Shown here: positions 15,774-24,544 of the stretch, in pieces
Layout of the letters: every line of letters begins with the position of its first letter
Position numbering within the stretch: position 1 is the stretch's first letter
Assembly (NCBI GenBank): GCA_002501605.1
Contig: DANW01000015.1
Location: 1 to 29,228, forward strand
Length of the DNA: 29,228 nucleotides
Direction of reading: 5' to 3'
Origin: Euryarchaeota archaeon UBA28
Lineage (GTDB): Archaea > Thermoplasmatota > Poseidoniia > Poseidoniales > Thalassarchaeaceae
Position numbers and translations under genes: made by a program
Notes under the pieces: model-generated
Told to the model about the DNA's origin: nothing
The model's database searches: none
What the model saw: only the letters and a program-made list of their open reading frames with translations

Positions 15774-16610
15774 CTATCGCCTCAGGGATTCGATCGCAGC
15801 AAAGAGGTCTGCATGCTCAGCTACGTCATGCACTCTGATTATATCAACACCGAGCCCTCGTGCTTGAGAAGCGATACCCAACGTTCCTGCGAGACGTTCA
15901 TTTGTTGATTTCCTACCTAGAAGGTCAGAAAACATACTTTTTCGACTAACCCCCCACATCAACCCCATATCTTCGCTGGGAAGCACGTCCCTGCCGGCCG
16001 AAAGTAGTGAGAGATTATGTTCCAAAAGCTTCCCAAATCCAATTCCCGGGTCACCAATAATTCTTGAATTTTCTACCCCATTATCATTGAGGATAGATGC
16101 AGATTTTGCGAGGCCCTCTCTCACTTCATACACAACATCGTCATATCTTGGATTTTCTTGCATATTTTTTGGACTTCCACTCATGTGCATAATGCATATC
16201 GGGCAGTCATATTCAATTACCACTTCAACCATTTCAGGGTCGCTAATTGACGAAACGTCATTTACCATGTCAGCGCCAGATTCTAATGCTTCCATGGCGA
16301 CAGAAGGCCTCCTCGTATCGATGGAAATCCCAATATTTGGCAACTCGTCCCTTATTGCCTCAATTACTGGTACTACCCGCAAGGCCTCTTGCTGAGGATC
16401 TACCTCGCTAGCGCCCGGTCTTGTCGATTCTCCTCCGATATCGATCCATTCAGCACCCTCATCTGACATCGATATTGCAGATTCAGTAGCAAGCTCGACC
16501 GAATTGTATCTGGAATCGCTATGGAACGAGTCAGGGGTGATGTTCAAGATCCCCATTATACGAGGATTTCCATCGTCACGGCATCTCAGAATAGGTCGCC
16601 AGTCGGGCAT
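15774..16610 (-). CDS. folP: dihydropteroate synthase
   Basis: The enzyme joins p-aminobenzoate to a hydroxymethyl-dihydropterin diphosphate in folate synthesis. It has 278 aa, the normal bacterial length. Motifs in order: MGILNITPDSF (19-29), GGESTRPGA (59-67), SIDTRRPSV (97-104), NDVSS (117-121), MHMSGSPKNMQ (141-151), DPGIGFGK (187-194), SRKS (222-225) and the C-terminal RVHDV (259-263) that binds the pterin phosphate. Many archaea lack this enzyme, so its presence points to true folate rather than methanopterin alone. A TATA-like TCATAAA on this strand (16636-16642) lies about 29 nt upstream of the ATG, suggesting a leaderless message. It is followed directly by traB. Confidence 0.95.
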   Translation of the reverse strand: MPDWRPILRCRDDGNPRIMGILNITPDSFHSDSRYNSVELATESAISMSDEGAEWIDIGGESTRPGASEVDPQQEALRVVPVIEAIRDELPNIGISIDTRRPSVAMEALESGADMVNDVSSISDPEMVEVVIEYDCPICIMHMSGSPKNMQENPRYDDVVYEVREGLAKSASILNDNGVENSRIIGDPGIGFGKLLEHNLSLLSAGRDVLPSEDMGLMWGVSRKSMFSDLLGRKSTNERLAGTLGIASQARGLGVDIIRVHDVAEHADLFAAIESLRR

Positions 16611-16634
16611 GTTCGGTACGCCATTCTACGCATG

Positions 16635-16644
16635 CTTTATGATG
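16635..16644. promoter_or_regulatory. single TATA-like element shared by divergent folP and 16666 gene
   Basis: The 55-bp gap between the folP ATG (16610) and the divergent ATG at 16666 has one AT-rich element, CTTTATGATG. Its core (16636-16642) is about 29 nt from one start and 27 nt from the other. It can be read as TTTATGA on the plus strand or TCATAAA on the minus strand, so one box may serve both directions. Confidence 0.4.
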
Positions 16645-16665
16645 TGACCGAGTCGCATTCCACCG

Positions 16666-17337
16666 ATGGTAATGGGAGAGCAGGGCTTAGATGACTCTCA
16701 AAATCAGAATATTGGCACTATTCAGCAAACTGAAAACCCGGAGGGTCCGACCAGTGAATCTTTGGAATTGATGGAGTCAATAATACAGAGACTTCAGCCT
16801 ACGGATCGACATGATATAAGGGAAATGATTAGTTTTAGAGGGTTAGTTTCCGGTTCACTAGCATCTATGACAGCAGTATTCTGGTGGATTTCAGTCGATA
16901 AGGGTGGAGATTCACTCGGGGATGCAGATATCCCGATATCTCTAATTGGAGGATTTACATTCAGGGAAATAAGCATCATTGTCCCAATCTTGGCTCTTGC
17001 AGCGACTTTTATTATGTCAGTCGGAAGAGAGACTGGGAATGCTATAATGAATAACATAGGGGGCATATTGATTGTCATTATTCTTTTCTACATACTTGAA
17101 CCACTTGGAAATGCTATCATGGGTCCCGAAATAGAAATGCAGGTTGCCGTGTTCGCTTCGGGGAGGCTCATAGCAATGGCAATAATGTTGGGAATGGCCA
17201 CTACGTTCTTCTGGGATGCAATTCTTCTTCAGTGGGTCAGGAGTACAATGATGAATCTCGGTGTAGACTTGTTCCCCCCCAGTTCCAATCAAGAGTTAAC
17301 TTCTCCAGTTGATGATGGACTCCCTCCGCTGGGGTGA
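16666..17337 (+). CDS. membrane protein of unknown function (four predicted TM helices)
   Basis: This 223-aa protein has a polar, Gln/Asn/Glu-rich N-terminal ~58 residues. Hydrophobic segments follow at about 60-76, 101-119, 131-150 and 160-182, and then a polar C-terminal tail ending PPLG. No family is recognised. Its stop is 3 nt before the trm56 start, so the two are co-transcribed. A second ATG at 16672 would shorten it by two residues. The plus-strand TATA-like element at 16636-16642 fits a leaderless message from 16666. Confidence 0.7.
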   Translation: MVMGEQGLDDSQNQNIGTIQQTENPEGPTSESLELMESIIQRLQPTDRHDIREMISFRGLVSGSLASMTAVFWWISVDKGGDSLGDADIPISLIGGFTFREISIIVPILALAATFIMSVGRETGNAIMNNIGGILIVIILFYILEPLGNAIMGPEIEMQVAVFASGRLIAMAIMLGMATTFFWDAILLQWVRSTMMNLGVDLFPPSSNQELTSPVDDGLPPLG

Positions 17338-17340
17338 CCC

Positions 17341-17889
17341 ATGGAGGAGGAAATGAATCTGGATGTATCTGTCCTTAGACTCGGACATAGGGTTGACAGG
17401 GACAAGAGAATGACGTCTCACTTGGGACTCACCGCAAGGGCATTGGGTGCAAATAGAGTAATCCTCGCAGGTGATAATGACAAAACTCCTCTAGAAACAT
17501 GGAGATCAGTGACATCCAGATTTGGAGGCGATTTTGAATGCAGATATGAGCCTAAACCAATGAAATGGCTGAAATCGTTTTCGAAGTCCGGTGGTAAAAT
17601 TGTACATTTGACAATGTATGGCAAGTCCTGGAAGGAGTCTGTCAGAGAAATCCCAATGGAAGGAAATGTCGTGATTGTGGTGGGAGGTACCAAAGTCCCG
17701 GGAGAATTGTTCGGCATCGCAGATTACAATGTATCAATTGGAAACCAACCACATTCTGAGGTTGCAGCTCTGGCCGTTTTCCTAGACACATATCTGGGGC
17801 CAGTAGGGGAAGAACGATTCGAGGGAGGAGAAGTTTCTGTGATGCCAAGCGAGCAGGGAAAAATCCTGATTACAAAAGACGATCCATAG
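17341..17889 (+). CDS. tRNA (cytidine(56)-2'-O)-methyltransferase, aTrm56
   Basis: This is an archaea-specific SPOUT-class enzyme that 2'-O-methylates C56 in the T-loop of tRNA, using S-adenosylmethionine. The N-terminal VLRLGHRVDRDKRMTSH is a family signature, followed by LTARALGA, HLTMYG (89-94) and the knot region VIVVGGTKVPGELFGIADYN and IGNQPHSEVAALAVFLD (133-149). Length (182 aa) agrees with Pyrococcus homologues. Two starts are possible: ATG 17341, three nt after the upstream stop, and ATG 17353, preceded by GGAGG at 17343-17347 and closer to the family N-terminus. I list the longer form. Confidence 0.95.
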   Translation: MEEEMNLDVSVLRLGHRVDRDKRMTSHLGLTARALGANRVILAGDNDKTPLETWRSVTSRFGGDFECRYEPKPMKWLKSFSKSGGKIVHLTMYGKSWKESVREIPMEGNVVIVVGGTKVPGELFGIADYNVSIGNQPHSEVAALAVFLDTYLGPVGEERFEGGEVSVMPSEQGKILITKDDP

Positions 17890-17947
17890 GCCGTGAATTA
17901 GCTTTTCTTTGTCAATGATTAAGTGACGTACTTGAGCAGGTTCGCTG

Positions 17948-19282
17948 ATGTCGGACGTTGCGATGCGCCAAGGATTCTCCCCGGGAGAGGGGGCTCCGGG
18001 CGTTACCAATCCTCCTATTTTCCCAGATGCCACAGATCAACTCCTAGAGTCAGCAATCCGAGACGCACCTAGCGATGTACGAGGAATGCTAATTTTGGCT
18101 GATGGAACCAAGTATGAAGGAGTGCTATTCGGAGCCGAGGGCATCGCTGAGGGAGAACTTGTTTTCACGACTGGAATGGCAGGTTATCAGGAAAGCCTCA
18201 CAGACCCCTCTTTCGCCGGCCAAGTGCTGACATTTACATGGCCTCTTCTGGGAAATTACGGAATAATTCCTGGCATCTCCGAGTCTTCTCGTGTGCATCC
18301 CAGAGGAGTGGTATGCAAGCAGATGATGAGAGTACCAGACCATAGGGACTCAGTCGGAAGTGTGCACGATCTCCTAGTTTCACATGGTATTCCCGGTATC
18401 GAGGGAGTTGATACCAGGGACCTTACCAGGAGAGTCAGGGAGTATGGTACCCTTCTCTGTGTTTTCGGGCCTGCAGACAGGGAATCCGAGATGGAAGTGA
18501 TACTCTCAAAAATGACTCCCCCAGATAAGGGAGACCTGGTCCAATCGGTAACAATCGAGAAATCAGTAATCGCTAACCCCGGGGCTACTGACAATCAAGG
18601 ACAGAAACTACCAAGGCTTGCAGTTTTGGATTGTGGAATAAAATACAATATCATCAGAGAGCTCTGCAGGAGGTTCGAGGTCGTCTGGTGCCCCGCTTCG
18701 ATGACATTCGACGAGATAATGGATCAGTGGAGGCCTGATGCATTATTCGCTTCAAACGGTCCAGGCGATCCCGCCCACGAAGGTACTGCTACTGTGGCCA
18801 GAGAGTCCTTGGCTGCCGCAGTTAGGGCTGATATGCCTGTAATGGGAATTTGCTTGGGTCACCAATTGATGGGCCTAGCAGCGGGACTAAGGACCTACAA
18901 ACTGAGATATGGCCATAGGGGTTCTAACCAACCAGTAGTCGACCTAGTTACTGGAAAGGTCAATATCACCAGCCAGAACCACGGTTTCGCTGTTGAAGAT
19001 CCCAGCAGGGGGATGCTGGCCCCTCACCCATCAGGGGCCTGCTCAGAGAAAGGAAGTAACATCTTGGACGCAGAATTCACGGTCAGGCATGTTAATGCCA
19101 ACGACAGAACGGTCGAGGGCTTGGACTTGGTGGGGAAGCCTGCATTTACAATCCAATTTCATCCAGAAGCCTGTCCTGGGCCCCACGACGCAGCCCGCCT
19201 TTTCGATCGATTCGCTGACATAGTAGCTGATCACCTCTCAGGAGATCCACAGCCCGCGATAATAGGTGGAGGTGGAAATTAG
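17948..19282 (+). CDS. carA: carbamoyl-phosphate synthase small subunit (glutaminase)
   Basis: The subunit hydrolyses glutamine and channels ammonia to CarB. The N-terminal CarA domain begins around residue 45 (RGMLILADGTKYEGVLFG) with MAGYQESLTDPS (77-88). The class I glutamine amidotransferase domain has nucleophile Cys302 in GICLGHQ, and His405 and Glu407 in FHPEACPGPHD. About 45 residues precede the usual CarA start, Pro/Gly-rich and without similarity I recognise. ATG 17948 has GATTAAGT about 27 nt upstream, which may be a leaderless TATA box; ATG 18086 (residue 47) would give a standard-length protein. The stop overlaps the carB GTG by one base (TAGTG). Confidence 0.95.
   Translation: MSDVAMRQGFSPGEGAPGVTNPPIFPDATDQLLESAIRDAPSDVRGMLILADGTKYEGVLFGAEGIAEGELVFTTGMAGYQESLTDPSFAGQVLTFTWPLLGNYGIIPGISESSRVHPRGVVCKQMMRVPDHRDSVGSVHDLLVSHGIPGIEGVDTRDLTRRVREYGTLLCVFGPADRESEMEVILSKMTPPDKGDLVQSVTIEKSVIANPGATDNQGQKLPRLAVLDCGIKYNIIRELCRRFEVVWCPASMTFDEIMDQWRPDALFASNGPGDPAHEGTATVARESLAAAVRADMPVMGICLGHQLMGLAAGLRTYKLRYGHRGSNQPVVDLVTGKVNITSQNHGFAVEDPSRGMLAPHPSGACSEKGSNILDAEFTVRHVNANDRTVEGLDLVGKPAFTIQFHPEACPGPHDAARLFDRFADIVADHLSGDPQPAIIGGGGN
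19268..19275 (+). promoter_or_regulatory. ribosome-binding site deciding the carB GTG start
   Basis: GGAGGTGG lies inside the end of carA, six nt before GTG 19282. Seven bases (GGAGGTG) are exactly complementary to the CACCTCC in the 16S tail at the left end of this window, which supports GTG as the real start. Confidence 0.7.
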
Positions 19283-22200
19283 TGCCCAGAAGGAACGACC
19301 TATCTAGAATCGTTATTCTGGGAAGTGGCCCAATTAGGATCGGCCAAGCCGCGGAGTTTGATTTCTCAGGATCCCAAGCTTGCAGGGCCTTAAGGGATGA
19401 TGGATATGAGGTAATTCTGATTAATTCTAATCCTGCAACTATCCAAAACGACCCTGAAATGGCTGACAGGATATACATCGAACCACTTCTGCCAGAGGTA
19501 GTCAAGAGAATTTTAGAGATAGAGAAGCCGGACGCACTTTTGGCAGGGATGGGCGGACAAACCGCATTGAACATAGCGTCAGCGCTTGCCAAGGACGGAT
19601 CGTTAGATGAACTGGAAGTAGAGCTCATTGGATGCGATCTGGCATCAATTGATGAAGCCGAAGATAGGGATTTATTCAAGAGAGTCTGTGAAAGCATAGA
19701 CCTCCCTGTTTGTGAGGCAGTTGCCTGCTCCTCGATCAGTGAGGTCCTTGACGCAGCAGAAAAAATCGGGAAATATCCACTACTTATACGCCCTGCATTC
19801 ACTCTTGGGGGGCTGGGAGGAGGAACTGCATTCAACAAAGGTGAACTTGTAGAGATTGCAAGTCAAGGTTTGCTTCAATCTGCTATAGGTCAGGTACTGA
19901 TAGAGGTAAGCATTCTTGGTTGGCAGGAGCATGAATATGAGGTAATGAGAGACGCATCTGACAATGCTATCATTGTCTGTACTATGGAGAATCTTGATCC
20001 AATGGGGGTCCACACGGGGGAGTCAGTTGTCGTCGCACCCCAACAAACTCTCTCAGACAGGGATCATCAGATGCTCAGAGATGCCGCCTTGAAGTTGATC
20101 AGAAGACTGAATATCAAAGGGGGCTGCAATGTACAGTTCGCTGTTGAACAATCTACAGGTCAGTACAGGGTTATAGAGGTCAACCCTCGAGTATCCCGGT
20201 CTTCGGCCCTTGCATCGAAAGCAACTGGATATCCCATAGCTAGAATGGCCGCTTTGATTGCTGTCGGCTACACACTTGACGAGCTTCCCAATCCAATTAC
20301 AGGTCAAGGAACCACTGCTGCCTTCGAACCCACACTGGATTACTGTGTAGTGAAAATTCCAAGATGGCCTTTCGATAAGTTCAGGACTGCTGATAGAACA
20401 ATAGGGACATCAATGAAATCAACGGGTGAGGTCATGGCAATAGGAAGGTGCTTCGAGGAGGCTTTCCTCAAAGCTTGGGCCAGCCTAGAGTACGGTAAGC
20501 CTCATCCAAGGCCCCTTACTATGGCAGATTCTTCAGGAGGGGAGACTATGGACGAGAGATCATCAGAGCCTTTGCCCACTGCAATTTTAGAAGACTGGCT
20601 CAGAGTGCCCACGGATAGGAGGATGTCCGCAATCATGGAGGCATTCAGAAGAGGGTATTCGCTAGAGGATGTCAGGGATCTCACAGGGGGAGTGACGAGG
20701 TGGTTCTTGCATAGATTCGAAAAAATGGCAGCAATAGAGACTGAGATAAGAGCCGCTGGTGAGATGGGACTACGCCCCTCAGAAATCCCAGAGTCAGAAA
20801 TGAGGTCTTGGAAGGGAGTAGGATTTACCGACTTGCACATAGCAGATGCATTGTGTGGATTCCCCTCTGCAGGTTTCAAAGACCTCCCTGCAGGAAGAGG
20901 TGAAGTTGCCGTCACAATTAGGAGGCACGAGATGGGAATCCATCCGAGATTCAGAATGGTCGACTCATGTGCAGCAGAATTTGCAGCCGTCACCCCGTAT
21001 TATTACTCCACGTATGAAGGTGGCACAGGTGAAAATGGAATTGACCTAGTTCCCGGGATTGAAGACAAGACAAAACATAGGGTCGTCGTAATCGGGTCTG
21101 GTCCGATAAGAATTGGCCAGGGTATAGAGTTTGACTATGGGTGTGTTCATGCTGTGGGGGCGATCAGAGAGATGGGTCACGAGGCCATAATTATCAATAA
21201 TAATCCAGAAACAGTTTCCACGGATTTCGATACTAGTGACAGGCTATATTTCGATCCATTGAATCTAGAATCAGTATCTGAAATTCTCCTAAGGGAAAAG
21301 GCCCACGGAATACTATTGCAATTTGGGGGTCAGACAGCAATAAATCTAGCTCTTCCTCTATCTGAAAACCTAAACCATTTGGAAAGAATGGGCCTAAACC
21401 TGAGTATCGAAGGAACAACTCCTGAATCTGTAGATGAAGCGAGCGATAGGAAGAGATTCGAGGATTTTGCAAAAAGATGTAATCTAAGGATGCCCAGAGG
21501 TACGACTGCAATTGAACCCGAGGGAGTCAGGGAGGCAGTTTCTAGAATTGGGTATCCTGTCCTAATAAGGCCGTCGTATGTTCTGGGCGGAAGAGGAATG
21601 GAAATACTGTCGAATGACGATCAGTTGGAAGCATACATGAGAGAGGCTTACTTGTCTCCGGAAAGGCCTTTGCTAATTGATGAGTACCTCGGTAATGCTA
21701 TCGAACTTGATGTGGATGCGGTCTGTGACGGTAAAGAAGTACTAATCGGCGCCATAATGGAACATCTGGAAGAAGCAGGAATACACTCAGGGGACTCAAC
21801 CTGTTTCATACCACCTCAGAATATTCCAGAGAAGACACTAGATTTGGTTGAGCAATGGACTACGGTAATAGGTTTGGAACTAGGAATAATGGGTTGTTAC
21901 AACATACAATTCGCGATTCGGGGCGAGGATTTGTATGTCTTGGAAGTCAATCCAAGAGGATCTAGGACATTCCCATTCGTTGCTAAGGCTACTGGCGTAC
22001 CATTAGCTAGAATTGCCGCTAGAGTTGCTCTGGGAGAGAAACTATCCTCATTGGATATCCCGAAGCCTCAGAGTGAAGCTGTCTCGGTAAAAGCTCCTGT
22101 CTTCCCCTTCATCAAACTCAGGGGGCTCGATCCAGCTCCAGGGCCAGAGATGAAGTCAACTGGAGAGGTCATGGGGTCCCATGCTAGGCCTGCGGCGGCT

Positions 22201-22647
22201 TATCTCAAGGCAAGAATGGCTACTGAACTCCCTGTCCCAACAACTGGAGGAGTGTACATAACTGTGAAGGACGAGGATAAGCATGACACAATTCCTTTGG
22301 CCAAAAGGCTTCAGGAAATGGGGTTCAAAATTTTCGCAACACCTGGAACAGCGTCGGAACTTAGAAACGGGTCAGTAGATGTAGAAACCTGCTACAGGAT
22401 TGCAGAAAGAAAGTCTCCGGATGCCCTAGACCTAATGAGGCGGGGTATGATACAATTAGTGATCAATACTCCGACCGCAACCGGCGGTGCAGTACTGGAT
22501 GGTAATATGATGAGAAGACTGGCAGTGGAGCTGAACATTCCATTTGTAACCACCATGGCAGGAGCTAGAATGGAAGTTGAAGCTATAGCAGAAATGCAGA
22601 TGGGTACTCCAGAACCAAGGCTACTAGAAATTTCAACTCTGCAGTGA
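19282..22647 (+). CDS. carB: carbamoyl-phosphate synthase large subunit
   Basis: This 1121-aa subunit makes carbamoyl phosphate from bicarbonate, ammonia and two ATP, feeding pyrimidine and arginine synthesis. It has the internal duplication of the family: RIVILGSGPIRIGQ at residue 9 and RVVVIGSGPIRIGQ at residue 600, each opening a pre-ATP-grasp and ATP-grasp module. The first ATP-grasp half includes RPAFTLGGLGGG, the second RPSYVLGGRGME. The last ~130 residues form the MGS-like regulatory domain (GGVYITVKDEDKHDTIPLA..., FATPGTA), which in other CarB proteins binds UMP or ornithine. It is about 50 aa longer than E. coli CarB, partly from a Ser/Glu-rich insert near 412-427. It starts with GTG overlapping carA and converges on the pseudouridine synthase gene with a 7-nt gap. 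Confidence 0.97.
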   Translation: MPRRNDLSRIVILGSGPIRIGQAAEFDFSGSQACRALRDDGYEVILINSNPATIQNDPEMADRIYIEPLLPEVVKRILEIEKPDALLAGMGGQTALNIASALAKDGSLDELEVELIGCDLASIDEAEDRDLFKRVCESIDLPVCEAVACSSISEVLDAAEKIGKYPLLIRPAFTLGGLGGGTAFNKGELVEIASQGLLQSAIGQVLIEVSILGWQEHEYEVMRDASDNAIIVCTMENLDPMGVHTGESVVVAPQQTLSDRDHQMLRDAALKLIRRLNIKGGCNVQFAVEQSTGQYRVIEVNPRVSRSSALASKATGYPIARMAALIAVGYTLDELPNPITGQGTTAAFEPTLDYCVVKIPRWPFDKFRTADRTIGTSMKSTGEVMAIGRCFEEAFLKAWASLEYGKPHPRPLTMADSSGGETMDERSSEPLPTAILEDWLRVPTDRRMSAIMEAFRRGYSLEDVRDLTGGVTRWFLHRFEKMAAIETEIRAAGEMGLRPSEIPESEMRSWKGVGFTDLHIADALCGFPSAGFKDLPAGRGEVAVTIRRHEMGIHPRFRMVDSCAAEFAAVTPYYYSTYEGGTGENGIDLVPGIEDKTKHRVVVIGSGPIRIGQGIEFDYGCVHAVGAIREMGHEAIIINNNPETVSTDFDTSDRLYFDPLNLESVSEILLREKAHGILLQFGGQTAINLALPLSENLNHLERMGLNLSIEGTTPESVDEASDRKRFEDFAKRCNLRMPRGTTAIEPEGVREAVSRIGYPVLIRPSYVLGGRGMEILSNDDQLEAYMREAYLSPERPLLIDEYLGNAIELDVDAVCDGKEVLIGAIMEHLEEAGIHSGDSTCFIPPQNIPEKTLDLVEQWTTVIGLELGIMGCYNIQFAIRGEDLYVLEVNPRGSRTFPFVAKATGVPLARIAARVALGEKLSSLDIPKPQSEAVSVKAPVFPFIKLRGLDPAPGPEMKSTGEVMGSHARPAAAYLKARMATELPVPTTGGVYITVKDEDKHDTIPLAKRLQEMGFKIFATPGTASELRNGSVDVETCYRIAERKSPDALDLMRRGMIQLVINTPTATGGAVLDGNMMRRLAVELNIPFVTTMAGARMEVEAIAEMQMGTPEPRLLEISTLQ

Positions 22648-22654
22648 ACATGGG

Positions 22655-23410
22655 CTATATACGGCTAATTATGTCCTCCCTGGCTACTTCTAAATATTGA
22701 CCTGGATTAAGTGAAAATTCGTCAAGCTCTAATTTTCCGATCGAGGACCTGTGCAGATCCAAAACCCGATTTCCAAGTTTTTCCATCATTCTCCTTATCT
22801 GTCTCTTCTTTCCCTCAAATATTGTAATCTCAATACTGTAGTCACCGATTCTAAGTACATTAGCAGGAGTGGTGGTGTATCTAACCTGTTCCCCGTCATC
22901 TGAATGGGAAATCTCAATCCCATCCCGGAGGGATGAGATATCTTCCGAGGTAATCTTACTTAATGCCCTCAAAATATACGTCTTCCCTACGTTACTTTTT
23001 GGATTGGCAATCTCATTTACCAAGATTCCATCATTAGAAACAATCAGGAGGCCAGTCGTCCCTTCATCCAATCTTCCTACGGTGACCAGGGAATCAGCTG
23101 TATTCGAGTCAAGACCGTCAGAAAATATGTCGAATACAGACTTCTTACCTAGAAAACTCTCATGTTTGTTTATTCTGGAGCATATGACTCCTTTCGGCTT
23201 ATTCAAGATGAAGTAACTATAATTCTCAGGAATCGTTAGAGTTAAATTATCGATTTTTACTTCCCTTTTAGCTGGGTTGAATTCGTAAGATATGTCTTTG
23301 ACAGTTTTACCGCCAACGGTAATCTTGCCGTCCCATACTGCCTGCTTAGCTTTATTCTTGCTATTGAAATACCCAGTTCGAGATAGAAATTGATGAAGTC
23401 TAATTTTCAT
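22655..23410 (-). CDS. RsuA/RluB/RluE-family pseudouridine synthase
   Basis: The enzyme isomerises a specific uridine in rRNA. It has 251 aa: an N-terminal S4 RNA-binding domain (about 3-50, RLHQFLSRTGYFNSKNKAKQ), then the catalytic domain opening with FILNKPKGVICS (68-78). The catalytic Asp115 lies in VGRLDEGTTGLL, and the conserved KKRQIRRMME follows near the C-terminus. This is the bacterial RsuA family layout; archaea normally use Pus10, TruD and Cbf5-type enzymes, so lateral gain from bacteria is likely (inference). Whether the target is 16S or 23S cannot be told. It is last in a five-gene run, 8 nt after the DCC gene. Confidence 0.9.
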   Translation of the reverse strand: MKIRLHQFLSRTGYFNSKNKAKQAVWDGKITVGGKTVKDISYEFNPAKREVKIDNLTLTIPENYSYFILNKPKGVICSRINKHESFLGKKSVFDIFSDGLDSNTADSLVTVGRLDEGTTGLLIVSNDGILVNEIANPKSNVGKTYILRALSKITSEDISSLRDGIEISHSDDGEQVRYTTTPANVLRIGDYSIEITIFEGKKRQIRRMMEKLGNRVLDLHRSSIGKLELDEFSLNPGQYLEVAREDIISRI

Positions 23411-23418
23411 ACTATTAC

Positions 23419-23802
23419 CTAGTCTATTCTAAATGTGCATATTTCAGGTCGCCGGAAAATCATATGCCGATACTTTGCAACTATTCCGTATGCAAAATCC
23501 CTCAAAGGAAGGGGAATAATCCAGACTAAAGGGTAAATCACTCTCCAGTGAAGCCTCATATACTTCAGACACCTAATTGCGGCAGAAGATCTGATGTAGG
23601 TTTTACCATTTCTAATTAGGTATACAGTATCAGCTTCCCGCAAAGAAGCCGGTAGTTTAGTGATTACCAACTGTGCATCCTCTGAATCGCTAGCCCTGAA
23701 TGCTAGCGTTCTTCTGTCCACAATCCTTCGGTCTACGAAGTTGGCGAGACGATGACATAATCCACAATCGCCATCTAGAATCAGTAGGTCTCTCCCATCC
23801 AT
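23419..23802 (-). CDS. DCC family (DUF393) thiol-disulfide oxidoreductase-like protein
   Basis: This 127-aa protein belongs to DUF393/YuxK, named after its N-terminal DxxCxxC. Here LILDGDCGLCH (7-17) gives Asp10, Cys13 and Cys16, at the position of a thioredoxin-like active site. The middle has RSSAAIRCLKYM (71-82), also typical of the family. Biochemical function is largely unproven; redox activity is inferred from the motif. A short hydrophobic stretch around 88-98 (VIYPLVWIIPLP) is normal for the family. It begins 5 nt after the DUF2071 stop and has no obvious ribosome site, suggesting coupling. Confidence 0.88.
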   Translation of the reverse strand: MDGRDLLILDGDCGLCHRLANFVDRRIVDRRTLAFRASDSEDAQLVITKLPASLREADTVYLIRNGKTYIRSSAAIRCLKYMRLHWRVIYPLVWIIPLPLRDFAYGIVAKYRHMIFRRPEICTFRID

Positions 23803-23807
23803 AATTT

Positions 23808-24533
23808 CTATTTTACCACCTCAGCTGACCATGTCTTAACATATACTCCTTCAGAAACGTGGACCATGTCTGGAGTAAGCAACTCATCTATCCCGAGATC
23901 GAACTCCTCAGTTAGAGAGTTAGACTCAAGCTTCACTGTACCCGTTCCAAATTTCCAGGGTTCATGATGGGTGTAGGCCACACATAACCTTCCCTTATGG
24001 GTCGTGTATAGGCAATATCTCTCAAAGAGAAACTCCTCCAGTGTTCCTCGACTGGCGTAATCTCCTTGATTATCCCATTTACACTCCCCAACAAACTCGT
24101 GTCCTCCACCCCTTCGTCTGGTTTCCCATTTGTACGATCCTTCAGAAGCACTCACCCTGGCTTTCGAATATCTATATGGCAAACCATACGCTCTCGGGGC
24201 GTAGGCACATGTTACCATACTTTGAGCTTCCAATGTTAGAAATAGTACACCAGCCCTCCCATTCCTTTTCACATATGTCCTGATGTTTATCTCGGGAAAT
24301 GTTGAGATTCCGGGCACTGAGAAGGCGATTCTGGGTCTTACATTGGTCATCATGAATGGAATTACCCCAATAAACGCCCTACCCTCATAAAGGTCAATTT
24401 CCAAACCATCTGGAATAAATTTCGCTAACTTCTTTGGATCAACTTCCCAGTGCAAGAAGGTCAAAAATTTCCATTCCTGATCCAATGAATACGCCCTCTC
24501 TGGCATCGGAAATGGTAAGTGGTCGGTCCTCAT
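23808..24533 (-). CDS. DUF2071 family (YqjF-like) protein
   Basis: This 241-aa protein matches the DUF2071 family, related in fold to acetoacetate decarboxylase. Recognisable blocks are WEVDPKKLAKFIPDGLEIDLYEGRA (about 29-53), FIGVIPFMMTNVRPR, FPEINIRTYVKRNGRAGVLFLTLEA and, later, FLFERYCLYTTHKGRLC. No enzymatic activity is established for the family. Its start is 11 nt after lysS and has AAGGAAG upstream. In bacteria DUF2071 and DCC genes are sometimes neighbours (recollection, to be checked), so the two may have been acquired together. Confidence 0.85.
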   Translation of the reverse strand: MRTDHLPFPMPERAYSLDQEWKFLTFLHWEVDPKKLAKFIPDGLEIDLYEGRAFIGVIPFMMTNVRPRIAFSVPGISTFPEINIRTYVKRNGRAGVLFLTLEAQSMVTCAYAPRAYGLPYRYSKARVSASEGSYKWETRRRGGGHEFVGECKWDNQGDYASRGTLEEFLFERYCLYTTHKGRLCVAYTHHEPWKFGTGTVKLESNSLTEEFDLGIDELLTPDMVHVSEGVYVKTWSAEVVK

Positions 24534-24544
24534 ACTAACTTCCT

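Noticed and set aside
14838..15908. Several plus-strand frames opposite traB and folP
   Set aside because: They are shadows of minus-strand genes with complete conserved motifs.
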